64,000 nt of DNA, from positions 1 to 64,000 of the forward strand of contig NZ_JADPIB010000010.1 in the NCBI RefSeq assembly GCF_015767265.1, written 5' to 3'. Shown here piece by piece: positions 1 through 7,540 of the stretch. Position 1 is the stretch's first letter; the number at the start of each line of letters is the position of its first letter. Origin of the DNA: Aureivirga marina. Lineage in GTDB: Bacteria; Bacteroidota; Bacteroidia; Flavobacteriales; Flavobacteriaceae. Under the pieces are notes generated by a model. The model was not told the DNA's origin and made no database searches. It saw only the letters and a list, made by a program, of their open reading frames with translations. Made by a program: the position numbers and the translations under genes.

Positions 1-365
1 TTTTTGATCGTTTTTAGAGAAGGTTTGGTTTTCAAATATTTATAGAAAAACTTTTTTTGTTTTTTTATGTAATGGATGATTTTTCTTGAGGATTTGTAGT
101 TTTTGGTGTGTTTGATTTCTTTTATACTATAATATATATAAGGTAGGTTTGGCTTCGGCTACGCTCAACTACCGTTTTTTGTTTACTTATATTATGTAGT
201 GAGTGATTTTTGTAAATGTTAGCTTCGGCTACGCTCAGCTACCTTTAGATTTATACATTGAAACTAAGCATCAATTATAATTCACTTCTAATAAATATTT
301 AAGTTTAATAGAAAAAACACTGATTAACTTTTGTAAATAAATATCTTGAAAACCTATTTAATATA
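1..365. other. Non-coding start of window
   Basis: I see no convincing gene in this AT-rich stretch on either strand. It holds only the pair of short repeats at 151-243 and the downstream flank of the minus-strand lipoprotein gene that ends at 366. A gene lying to the left of the window could extend its untranslated region into it. Confidence 0.5.
151..243. repeat. Two copies of a 23-bp GC-rich repeat
   Basis: The 23-base unit at 151-173 (starting GGCTTCGGCTACGCTC) recurs at 221-243 (starting AGCTTCGGCTACGCTC) with 21 of 23 bases identical, both in direct orientation and 47 bases apart. The unit is far richer in GC than its surroundings. Its core contains the near-palindrome TTCGGCTACGCTCAGC, similar in style to short extragenic repeats scattered through flavobacterial genomes. 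Whether it recurs elsewhere in this genome cannot be seen here. Confidence 0.6.
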
Positions 366-842
366 TTATTCTTCAATTTTAAAATCAATTGCGTGTCTAC
401 TTTGCCAACCTGTTTTATCTGTTAAGCGAACTTCAAAATGATAATCGCCTATATCTATATCATCAGGAATTGAAATCTCTATAGTTGGTTCCAATTCCTT
501 TACATTTCCTTCAATAGTGAAATTTTGCATATAAATAAAAGGTTTCACAGGTATTTTAATTGGGTCCATATCACATTGTACTTCATAATTATCATGTGTA
601 TGGTGATCAAAATTATGGTGAATATCTATAGCATATGAACCTAAGATATCATTATCAGAAAACTTTGCGTGAAAATTTAAAGATGTTCCTCTTTTGATTT
701 TTGAACAAGGTTTAGGAAATGAAGAGTTAAAATTAAAATCAATTGTAGGATTTGTTTTATCTACATTATCTTCATCTTTTGAACAGGCCGTTAGAAATAT
801 TATTAATACAAAAAATATTGTTGCAAATTTTATATTTTTCAT
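366..842 (-). CDS. DUF4625-like lipoprotein, His-rich
   Basis: This encodes a 158-residue predicted envelope lipoprotein. It starts MKNIKF, continues with a hydrophobic segment, and has the lipobox L-T-A-C followed by an acidic linker. The remainder is a beta-rich domain whose end (GDYHFEVRLTD) matches GDYHFHLVVKD in the neighbouring paralogue at 953-1462, so I place it in the DUF4625-like group. A His cluster (HHNFDHHTHD) sits mid-protein. A start at 899 is open but would bury the signal peptide, so 842 is preferred. It is the last gene of a minus-strand run headed by a TonB receptor. Metal binding is inferred from the His residues and the context, not shown. Confidence 0.7.
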   Translation of the reverse strand: MKNIKFATIFFVLIIFLTACSKDEDNVDKTNPTIDFNFNSSFPKPCSKIKRGTSLNFHAKFSDNDILGSYAIDIHHNFDHHTHDNYEVQCDMDPIKIPVKPFIYMQNFTIEGNVKELEPTIEISIPDDIDIGDYHFEVRLTDKTGWQSRHAIDFKIEE

Positions 843-952
843 CTTTAGATTACTTTTTATTATTAAAAAAATTGAAATGATTAAAGAAGCTTTCTTCAAT
901 AAAAATATTTAAAGAAAGCTCTTTAAGTTTTAAAAGAATGATTTTTTATTTT

Positions 953-1462
953 TTAATGATTATGCCCATCATGTTCATCTTCATGATTATGACCTTCTAC
1001 ATGCTCTAAAATTTTTAATTCTGCTTCTTCTTCAGCTTGATTTCCTGATAAATCTTTTACAACTAAATGAAAATGATAATCTCCAGGAACAGCATCTTCA
1101 GGAATTAAAATATGCTCATGAAATTCTGTATTAATTGCATTTACATATTTCCCTGTAAAATCTTGTTCTAATTCCCAAGTTCCTCCATTTTCACTGTGTA
1201 ATTCAACAATAATCATCGCAACCTTATCAGAGGCATAAACTTTAGCAGCAATATGTAAATCTCCTCCAGCTTCAACTTCCACTACTTCTTCTGCATGATC
1301 ATGACCTTCATGACTTTCTTCTTCGTTATGATGTCCAGAACCTCCAAGTTCTAATTCTGTAATTTCAATTTTAGCTGCTGCTGTAGCATCATCATCATTG
1401 CTACAAGATGCCAAAGAAAATAATGTAAATACGATAGCTGAGATATAAGTTAGTTGTTTCAT
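953..1462 (-). CDS. DUF4625 lipoprotein with His/Glu metal-binding stretches
   Basis: This 169-residue lipoprotein has a signal peptide ending L-A-S-C (Cys20) and an acidic linker. A His/Glu/Asp-rich segment follows (HHNEEESHEGHDHAEE, about residues 45-60), then a beta-sandwich-like DUF4625 domain, then a second His-rich tail (EGHNHEDEHDGHNH). Such stretches commonly bind Zn(II), Cu(II) or Ni(II). It lies between a small CxxC membrane protein and a paralogous lipoprotein, downstream of a TonB-dependent receptor. A role as surface or periplasmic metal binder serving that receptor is inferred. Which metal is used cannot be read from the sequence. Confidence 0.75.
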   Translation of the reverse strand: MKQLTYISAIVFTLFSLASCSNDDDATAAAKIEITELELGGSGHHNEEESHEGHDHAEEVVEVEAGGDLHIAAKVYASDKVAMIIVELHSENGGTWELEQDFTGKYVNAINTEFHEHILIPEDAVPGDYHFHLVVKDLSGNQAEEEAELKILEHVEGHNHEDEHDGHNH

Positions 1463-1525
1463 TTTAAATATGTTTTTTAATTTTTTTAATAGAAAGTTAT
1501 TAGTTAATGTTTTGTTTGATGTTTT

Positions 1526-1882
1526 TTATTTAAATAAAAAATAACTTAAAGGAGGCGCTCTAGAATTAAAAATTGAGGATTCCTTTAAAATGTATTTTAA
1601 TTCAAATTCAATTGGTATATATTTATTGAAAACAAATCCTATGAATTCTTTAGATTCTCCTTTAAATTGACTAAAAAGTTTTAAATCGTAGAAGCAATAC
1701 AAACATTTTTCAAGAAGATTATTATCATTCCAATAATCCGTATTCTGTTCTTGATTTGATAATTCATTTTTAGTATTTGAAACATGAAACAATGAAGTAT
1801 GACCAATCCTTAGCACTAAACCAAGCATTAGTATAATCATATAGATTGATTTTCTATTTATATGTCTCCAAATTGTTTTCAA
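1526..1882 (-). CDS. Small membrane protein with CxxC and C-terminal RAPP motif
   Basis: This 118-residue protein is not firmly assigned. It has one N-terminal hydrophobic helix (about residues 12-30), a Cys pair in KCLYCFYDL near residue 60, and the ending SRAPPLSYFLFK. The protein at 4460-4834 has the same plan: helix, C-x-x-C, then RAPP near the C-terminus. The two look like distant paralogues flanking the TonB receptor gene. The CxxC plus R-x-P-P ending is reminiscent of DUF2946-type proteins found beside metal transport genes. The start is only 10 bases after the receptor stop codon, which indicates one operon. Metal binding by the Cys pair is inference. Confidence 0.55.
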   Translation of the reverse strand: MKTIWRHINRKSIYMIILMLGLVLRIGHTSLFHVSNTKNELSNQEQNTDYWNDNNLLEKCLYCFYDLKLFSQFKGESKEFIGFVFNKYIPIEFELKYILKESSIFNSRAPPLSYFLFK

Positions 1883-1892
1883 TATCTTAAGT

Positions 1893-4259
1893 TTAGAAAG
1901 GAATTCGAATTTCTAATGAAAAGTTTCTACCAGGTTCTGGTACTTCAATAATTCTATAAAAACTAGTGTGGTTAAAATATTTAGTGTCTAGAATATTATT
2001 TACTCTGAAGTATAAATCCGCAAACCTTTTATCATTTCTAAACAAAGAAGTCGAAAAAGTAAAATTCCCAACAGTATATCCATCAGTAGGACTTTCAGGT
2101 GGAACAATTTCATTTTGTTTATTCGTAAAACGCCAATCAAGTTCAAACTTTGTATTTTTAAAACTTTTATAATTCTTTAAAGAATAAGTAGCTCCAATTG
2201 TTCCAGAAAGTGGCGGAGAAAATGGTAATGTAAATCCTTTTTTATCTCCACTTAATTGTCTACCATAAATATATTCTCCAGATAGATTTAAGGAAAGTTT
2301 TTCAGATAGTAGAAAGGAAGAAGTAATTTCTCCTCCAAAACGAAAAACCTCAGCTTCTTGAAATTTATAAATTTGCAAAGCTTCGTAATAATCTGAAGTT
2401 GGATTTAAGTAAATATAATTTGGAAAATAGTTAACAAAAGGACTTACTGAAACATTAAATTTTGGTTTGAAATAAGAATATTCTAAATCTATTTGATAAG
2501 ATTCTTCTGCTTTTAAGTTTGCATTCCCTAATTCATATCTGTACATATGATAATTTACACCATCGGATGTCAATTCATTTGCCAATGGCATACGGAAACT
2601 TTTTCCAAGATTGAATTTAAACATATGCGTATCCAAATCGTACACTCCTCCGAAAGAAGCGCTAAAATCACCAAATTCAAAATCTTTCGCGGTAGCTCTA
2701 ATTAAATATTCTTCAGTGATTATTCCATTTTCATTTACAGGAGATAAAAACCAATCTTGGTATTGTTCTGTTTTTAAAGTTCCATAATCATATCGTAAAC
2801 CTGTGTGTAAATATAATTTAGGAGAAATTTCAATTTTATCATACACAAAAGCACCAACAGAAAATCGATGATACGCTGGAATAATATATCCCCAACCACC
2901 AATAGAATTATCTTGAAATTCAGATTTCACTCCAAATTTAAACGTGTGTTTATTTTTTGTGTATAAATCAATAAAAACATTCAAAGAATAGGTGTTTTTA
3001 TTAAATTCTCTTTCTAAACTACTCGTAGGTTTTGGCATATAACCATGTTCTGATGGTTCAGAAAGTTCTTGTCTTGCATTATTTTGAAATCCAGCATTAA
3101 TTCTTAGAGTAAAATTTTCTTTATGAATTTCTGTTTCATTTGTAATTTTAAAATGATTTAATTTATGCTTAGGTAAATCAATATCTCTACTACTTTTATC
3201 ATAATCTATTTGAGAAACACGAATTTCTAAACCATGAGCATTTGCGAAAAATCCATTTTCCTCATTCACATTACTTATGATTGTACGATTTAAAAAATCT
3301 TCTTTTGTATAACCAATCGTTCCTGAAATATTTAAAACTCTACCAGCAGTATTTCTTAATTGATTATTATGTAAATCGAAAACATAACCATTATATAAAA
3401 TTTTATCTGTTGGCACTTTATAATCTCCATAGCTACTTGCTGTAATTGTATTTTTAAAGAACCAATTCTCTTTTCTTCCATTTAAAAAAGTAGAAACTCC
3501 AAGTAAATCATTATTTGTTCTACCTAATAAACTCACATTTCCTCCAAAAGAATTCTTTTTAGGAATAGAAACTTCTTTAATATTTATAACACCTCCAATA
3601 GCGTCCGATCCAACTAATAAAGACAATGGACCTTTATAAACTTCAATATGTTCTACAGCATTTTGATCAATCTCCAAACCATGATCTGCTCCCCATTGCT
3701 GTGCTTCATGTTTGATTCCATTTTGAACTACAACTACCCTATTAAATCCAAATCCTCTAATTGTAGGTTTTGCTTGACCAGAACCGATACTTATAGTGCT
3801 TACTCCAGCAACATGTTCTAAAGATTTTGCTAAACTTGTTTCCTTATGTTGTTGTAAAACATCTTGATTGATAACTGTTGTAGATAAAGCTGATTTTTTC
3901 TGAAAAGCTTTTCTTTTATTTCCAGTGATTTCAACTTTTTCAAGTTCTTCAATGGAATGTTCTAATTCGAAAACTTTTTGAATATTTTGTTGATTAATTG
4001 TTATTTCATTTGTCAATGGTTTACATTCAAAATGAAAAACTGTAACTGTATAAGTTCCTGGACAAAGATTTTTAAATATAAATTCTCCTTGTGGATTGGT
4101 AGAAACTGTTTTATTAATTTCTTTAATATAAACGGAAGCTTCTAATAAAATGGAAGAATCTTCTGCATTAATCACCTTTCCAGAAAAGGTTTGATGACAG
4201 TTTTGACTAAAGCTTAAAATATTGCTTAAGCATAGCAAAACGAATAGATAAGTTCGCAT
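1893..4259 (-). CDS. TonB-dependent outer-membrane receptor, probable metal uptake
   Basis: This is a full-length 788-residue receptor. Residues 1-18 form a signal peptide. Residues about 23-105 form a CarboxypepD_reg-like beta-sandwich (GKVINAEDSS, NPQGEFIFKNLCPGTYTV). The plug domain follows at about 115-230, with PTIRGFGFNRVVV and the typical GSDAIGGVINI. A 22-strand-type barrel occupies the rest and ends in the aromatic C-terminus EIRIPF expected for Bam insertion. Its operon partners are His-rich DUF4625 lipoproteins and small CxxC proteins, which points to zinc or copper import rather than siderophore or glycan uptake. That substrate guess is inference. Energy would come from TonB-ExbB-ExbD encoded elsewhere. 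Confidence 0.88.
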   Translation of the reverse strand: MRTYLFVLLCLSNILSFSQNCHQTFSGKVINAEDSSILLEASVYIKEINKTVSTNPQGEFIFKNLCPGTYTVTVFHFECKPLTNEITINQQNIQKVFELEHSIEELEKVEITGNKRKAFQKKSALSTTVINQDVLQQHKETSLAKSLEHVAGVSTISIGSGQAKPTIRGFGFNRVVVVQNGIKHEAQQWGADHGLEIDQNAVEHIEVYKGPLSLLVGSDAIGGVINIKEVSIPKKNSFGGNVSLLGRTNNDLLGVSTFLNGRKENWFFKNTITASSYGDYKVPTDKILYNGYVFDLHNNQLRNTAGRVLNISGTIGYTKEDFLNRTIISNVNEENGFFANAHGLEIRVSQIDYDKSSRDIDLPKHKLNHFKITNETEIHKENFTLRINAGFQNNARQELSEPSEHGYMPKPTSSLEREFNKNTYSLNVFIDLYTKNKHTFKFGVKSEFQDNSIGGWGYIIPAYHRFSVGAFVYDKIEISPKLYLHTGLRYDYGTLKTEQYQDWFLSPVNENGIITEEYLIRATAKDFEFGDFSASFGGVYDLDTHMFKFNLGKSFRMPLANELTSDGVNYHMYRYELGNANLKAEESYQIDLEYSYFKPKFNVSVSPFVNYFPNYIYLNPTSDYYEALQIYKFQEAEVFRFGGEITSSFLLSEKLSLNLSGEYIYGRQLSGDKKGFTLPFSPPLSGTIGATYSLKNYKSFKNTKFELDWRFTNKQNEIVPPESPTDGYTVGNFTFSTSLFRNDKRFADLYFRVNNILDTKYFNHTSFYRIIEVPEPGRNFSLEIRIPF

Positions 4260-4330
4260 GTACTCGTCTTTAATAGTAAATAATTGGGTGAAAATAAATT
4301 TGATTCTGTTTTTGTAGAATTAAAGCAATT

Positions 4331-4468
4331 ATGAAAAGTAAAATTCTTAATTATAAACAACAGAATATTAAGGATAAATCGTATTCGTATGAAGATTTAA
4401 TAAAAAACATTAGACACAATGCTTCCTATCAAAAAGAAAATAACAAATTGATTTATAAATTAAGATAA
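4331..4468 (+). CDS. Possible 45-residue small ORF
   Basis: An ATG-started frame of 45 codons runs divergently from the TonB receptor gene. Its stop lies inside the last codons of the convergent gene at 4460-4834, an overlap of 9 bases. The predicted product is strongly basic and polar (begins MKSKILNYKQQNIKDK, ends NKLIYKLR), with no membrane segment. No ribosome-binding or promoter motif is clear. It could be a real small gene transcribed through the receptor promoter region, or chance in AT-rich DNA. Confidence 0.3.
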   Translation: MKSKILNYKQQNIKDKSYSYEDLIKNIRHNASYQKENNKLIYKLR

Positions 4469-4834
4469 TACGGGAGGGGCTCTGAGTTGGCCTGAATCTA
4501 TTTTGTAAGAAAAATATACAAAATCAAAAAGAATTTGAGGCTTTGTATTAAAATTTTGAGGAGGAATTTCCTCTAAAGAAGCAATATTAGAACTTTCTAA
4601 ATATTCCGATTGTGAAATATTTAAATGACAAATAAAACAAGATTCTATTTCTAGTTCACTTGCATATTTTTTGAATTGTGTTCCTTGAAAATTATCGCTT
4701 ATGGATTCTTCAATATTTGTAGAATTATGATGGTGATTATGAAAAGAAGAAATTAAAATAGGAAATACAATCAACATTGTAAGAAACAATGCGACGATTG
4801 AATTAATTCTATTTTTATTTACTGTATTCTTCAT
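4460..4834 (-). CDS. Small membrane protein with HxHHH, CxxC and RAPP motifs
   Basis: This 124-residue protein has an N-terminal signal or membrane helix (about residues 12-32), then FHNHHHN, then a Cys pair in SCFICHLN near residue 67, and it ends GQLRAPPVLS. The plan matches the protein at 1526-1882. The His cluster and C-x-x-C are plausible metal ligands. The gene lies 200 bases upstream of the TonB receptor gene on the same strand, so it may be the first gene of the locus or separately transcribed. It resembles DUF2946-type small proteins only in layout, so the family assignment is tentative. Confidence 0.5.
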   Translation of the reverse strand: MKNTVNKNRINSIVALFLTMLIVFPILISSFHNHHHNSTNIEESISDNFQGTQFKKYASELEIESCFICHLNISQSEYLESSNIASLEEIPPQNFNTKPQILFDFVYFSYKIDSGQLRAPPVLS

Positions 4835-5273
4835 TTTTAAATCTTAATTAATTGCTAAAATCAACTAATTATTCAGTCGGCTAATTTAGATAAATTTTAA
4901 ATAAAAACACAAAGCTTTTCGATTTTAAATTTCCTGAAAATTGTAAAATATTTAATTTGAATCATTTAGTTAGATTTTTCTAAAACTTTTTTGTTAAGAA
5001 AATAAAAGGTTTTGAAAAACAAATTTGCGTTAGGGATTGAAGTGAAAAGCTTTTGGTTTTGCAAAAAATAGAATTCTAGGAAACGGAGGCGACAAGAAGA
5101 AGCCCACGGATGACGTAGAAATTCTTTTTTACAAAATCAAAACTTGCAACGAAAAGCCCGACCCGAAGTTATAACGAAGGGAAACGCCCAAAAAGAATAA
5201 TAATTAAAAGTAGGATTACACTTTGTTTTGGTTTCTAAAAAATTTAATTTCACAAAAAGAAAACAATTGACAG
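4835..5273. other. Intergenic region with large hairpin element
   Basis: No gene is seen in this divergent gap. The left part (4835-5026) is AT-rich and presumably carries the promoter of the minus-strand gene ending its coding start at 4834. The right part is occupied by the GC-richer repeat-like element at 5027-5189, followed by about 80 bases leading to the amidase gene at 5274. Confidence 0.5.
5027..5189. repeat. Large imperfect hairpin repeat element
   Basis: The block begins GCGTTAGGGATTGAAG and ends CGAAGGGAAACGCCC. It contains two arms, 5044-5077 and 5117-5156, that are clearly reverse-complementary with small gaps (AGAATTCTATTTTTTGC from the reverse of arm one matches AGAAATTCTTTTTTAC in arm two). 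Its base composition contrasts with the AT-rich flanks and it has no coding frame. From memory, elements with very similar ends (GCGTTAGGGATTGAAG; AAAGCCCGACC; GGGAAACGCCC) recur between genes in many Flavobacteriaceae, so I regard it as a dispersed non-coding repeat. Confidence 0.6.
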
Positions 5274-6044
5274 ATGGGACTAAATGTAAGTTATATACAA
5301 ACTTCGATTTTTTGGGAAGATAAGGAGAAGAATTTGGAATTATATTCTGAAAAAATTGATTCGATTGGTAAAAAAACAGATGTAATTATTTTACCAGAAA
5401 TGTTTACAACAGGTTTTTCGATGGATCCAGATTATTTTGCAGAAGAAATGAATGGAAATTCAGTTTCTTGGATGCGAGAGCAAGCTGCAAAAAAAGATGC
5501 TTTAATCATTGGAAGTTTAATTATTAAAGAAGAATTTAAATATTACAATCGATTATTAGCAGTTTTTCCAAATGGAGATATTTTGCATTATGATAAAAGA
5601 CATTTGTTTACATTGGCTGGGGAACATAGAGTTTATAGTGATGGAAAAAAGCGATTGGTTTTTGATTTTAGAGGATGGAAAATTTGTCCGTTGATTTGTT
5701 ATGATTTGAGATTTCCTGTTTGGAGTAGAAATACAGAAAATTTTGATTTATTAATATTTGTGGCGAATTGGCCAGAAAGAAGACGATTTGCTTGGAATCA
5801 ACTTTTGATTGCAAGAGCGATTGAAAATATGTGTTATACGATTGGTGTAAATAGAATTGGATATGATGGAAATAAAGTGAATCATTCTGGTGATTCTGTC
5901 GTATTGGATTATTTCGGTCATTCGATGACAGAAAATAACTCGAATAAAGAAGAAGTTCGAACGATTACTTTATTAAAAGATCCGATGAAAAAAGCTAGGA
6001 ATAAACTGCAATTTTTGAATGATCAAGATAATTTTACTGTTTAA
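5274..6044 (+). CDS. Omega-amidase / nitrilase-superfamily hydrolase (YafV-like)
   Basis: This 256-residue carbon-nitrogen hydrolase carries the superfamily triad: Glu42 in LPEMFTTGF, Lys108 in YDKRHLF and Cys142 in ICYDLRFPVW. The length and the phrase LFTLAGEH fit the omega-amidase/YafV branch. That branch hydrolyses alpha-ketoglutaramate or ketosuccinamate, keto acids left by glutamine or asparagine transamination, in the cytoplasm. The next gene starts 3 bases after its stop, so the two are probably cotranscribed. The substrate is assigned by family resemblance only. Confidence 0.85.
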   Translation: MGLNVSYIQTSIFWEDKEKNLELYSEKIDSIGKKTDVIILPEMFTTGFSMDPDYFAEEMNGNSVSWMREQAAKKDALIIGSLIIKEEFKYYNRLLAVFPNGDILHYDKRHLFTLAGEHRVYSDGKKRLVFDFRGWKICPLICYDLRFPVWSRNTENFDLLIFVANWPERRRFAWNQLLIARAIENMCYTIGVNRIGYDGNKVNHSGDSVVLDYFGHSMTENNSNKEEVRTITLLKDPMKKARNKLQFLNDQDNFTV

Positions 6045-6047
6045 AAA

Positions 6048-6626
6048 ATGAAATCAGAAAAAGAAATTTTAAAAGCTATTTTAGATAAAGTTATAAATCC
6101 GAAGAGAGAATATCGAAATCAGGCAGCGGAAGAAATTATGAGTCAGCCAAAATTATTTTCGAGTTTAATTTCGTTGGTTTATGAAAATCATAAAAAATAT
6201 AGTAAAAAGGCAGCTTGGTCATTAGAATGGATTAGTAAGGAGCGATTGGATTTTGTTTATGAAAATATCGATCTATTTTTAGAAAAGATTCAAGAGCCAA
6301 AAGAAGATTCGATTGTTCGACCTTTGGCAAAGGTTTGTGAACTTTTAGCATTTGATTATTATAAGAAAAAAGGAAAAACAGAATTAAAAGAAGAACAAAT
6401 TGAAAAAATTGTAGAGGCTTGTTTTGATTGGTTGATTTCAGATCGAAAAGTTGCTGTAGAAGCCTATTCTATGCAGACTTTATTTATTTTTAGAAAAAAA
6501 GCAGATTGGATTGAAGAAGAATTGGTGAATATTTTAGAAAAAAATATGCCAACTGGTTCCGCAGGATATAAAGCAAGAGGACGAAGAATTTTAGAACAAA
6601 TTGAAATAGAGAAAGAGTTGCAATAG
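6048..6626 (+). CDS. HEAT-like alpha-helical repeat protein
   Basis: This 192-residue cytoplasmic protein is almost entirely helical, with repeated amphipathic helices, Lys/Glu-rich surfaces and Trp/Leu cores (SKKAAWSLEWISKERLDF, VEAYSMQTLFIFRKKADW). This pattern fits a HEAT or armadillo-like solenoid. Homologues in flavobacteria are sometimes labelled adenylosuccinate lyase. The sequence shows none of that enzyme's signature loops, so I do not adopt the label. It is coupled to the omega-amidase gene by a 3-base gap. The function is unknown. Confidence 0.75.
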   Translation: MKSEKEILKAILDKVINPKREYRNQAAEEIMSQPKLFSSLISLVYENHKKYSKKAAWSLEWISKERLDFVYENIDLFLEKIQEPKEDSIVRPLAKVCELLAFDYYKKKGKTELKEEQIEKIVEACFDWLISDRKVAVEAYSMQTLFIFRKKADWIEEELVNILEKNMPTGSAGYKARGRRILEQIEIEKELQ

Positions 6627-6847
6627 TGTGACTCTTTTTATTTTATATATTTTTTAAGGAAGTTTTTTAAAAAATTATAAATTTTGAAAAGATTTTCAAT
6701 ACTTTATCTATTTAATTAAATTTAAAATTATAATCTTCCTAAATTATTTTTTTCATGGTCTTTTACGCTTTGGCATTTCTTTTGTTAAAGGAAGGTTAAT
6801 TTGTATAAAACTTATATATTTACAAACCATTTAAATTAACAATAATC

Positions 6848-7417
6848 ATGAGAAAAACAATTACTCGTATTTCAATACTTTCATTAGTTATAGCATCATT
6901 TGCATCTTGTAAATCTACTCCAACAGCAGTAAATCAACCAGGAGAAGTAGAAATTATCGTACACTGTTCAGGACCAGAATATTACTCAACAAATCAAATG
7001 ATTAGAGGAAATTCAATTGGAGAAAGTTCAGACATGACACTTTCAAAAAAGAAGTCTAGAAACAATACTTTACAAGAGTTATCTTCTAAAATTTCGACTA
7101 CAGTAAAAGCTGTAATTGATAATTATGAAAAATCAGTTGAAACTGCTTCAGGAGAAGATATTGAAAAAAGATATGAAGCTTTAACAAGAGAAGTTATCAA
7201 TCAACAAATTAGCGGTTATAGAACAATTTGTGAGAAAGTAACGAAAACAAAAGAAGGTAGATATAAGACGTATTTAGCTTATGAAATTTCTGTTGATAAT
7301 TTAATCAATCCATTAGTTAAGAAATTAAATAGTGATGATAAAATCAAAGTGGATTATGATTATGAGAAATTCAAGCAAACTTTTGAAGAAGAATTAAAGA
7401 AAACAGAAAGAAACTAA
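6848..7417 (+). CDS. LPP20-like lipoprotein
   Basis: This 189-residue lipoprotein has its lipobox at F-A-S-C (Cys21). The mature part resembles the LPP20 fold: an opening strand (VEIIVHCSGPEYYS), an alpha segment with a helix of Ser/Lys-rich register (KKSRNNTLQELSSKISTTVKAV), and later strands ending YKTYLAYEISVDNL. This is the same order as in the LPP20 domain of the gene at 8916. LPP20 proteins include surface lipoproteins of Helicobacter and the Vibrio flagellar protein FlgP. It is the first of three consecutive plus-strand lipoprotein genes. The function in this organism is unknown. Confidence 0.65.
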   Translation: MRKTITRISILSLVIASFASCKSTPTAVNQPGEVEIIVHCSGPEYYSTNQMIRGNSIGESSDMTLSKKKSRNNTLQELSSKISTTVKAVIDNYEKSVETASGEDIEKRYEALTREVINQQISGYRTICEKVTKTKEGRYKTYLAYEISVDNLINPLVKKLNSDDKIKVDYDYEKFKQTFEEELKKTERN

Positions 7418-7540
7418 TTTCATACTATTTTCTAAACAAAATTTACAAGTGAGGTTGCTAATTTAGCATCCTCATTTTGTATAAAAGAATTTCTATTAAA
7501 TAAAAAACTTCTTTACTTTTAGCCAAAAATTACTTTTATA

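Noticed and set aside
151-243. CRISPR array
   Set aside because: There are only two repeat copies, with a single non-standard spacer of 47 bases and no cas genes nearby.
694-912. 72-codon plus-strand frame
   Set aside because: It lies opposite the DUF4625-like lipoprotein gene and mirrors its signal-peptide region. There is no independent support.
6048-6626. Adenylosuccinate lyase
   Set aside because: The name is attached to similar short proteins in some genomes, but the protein is 192 residues, helical-repeat in style, and lacks the lyase signature.
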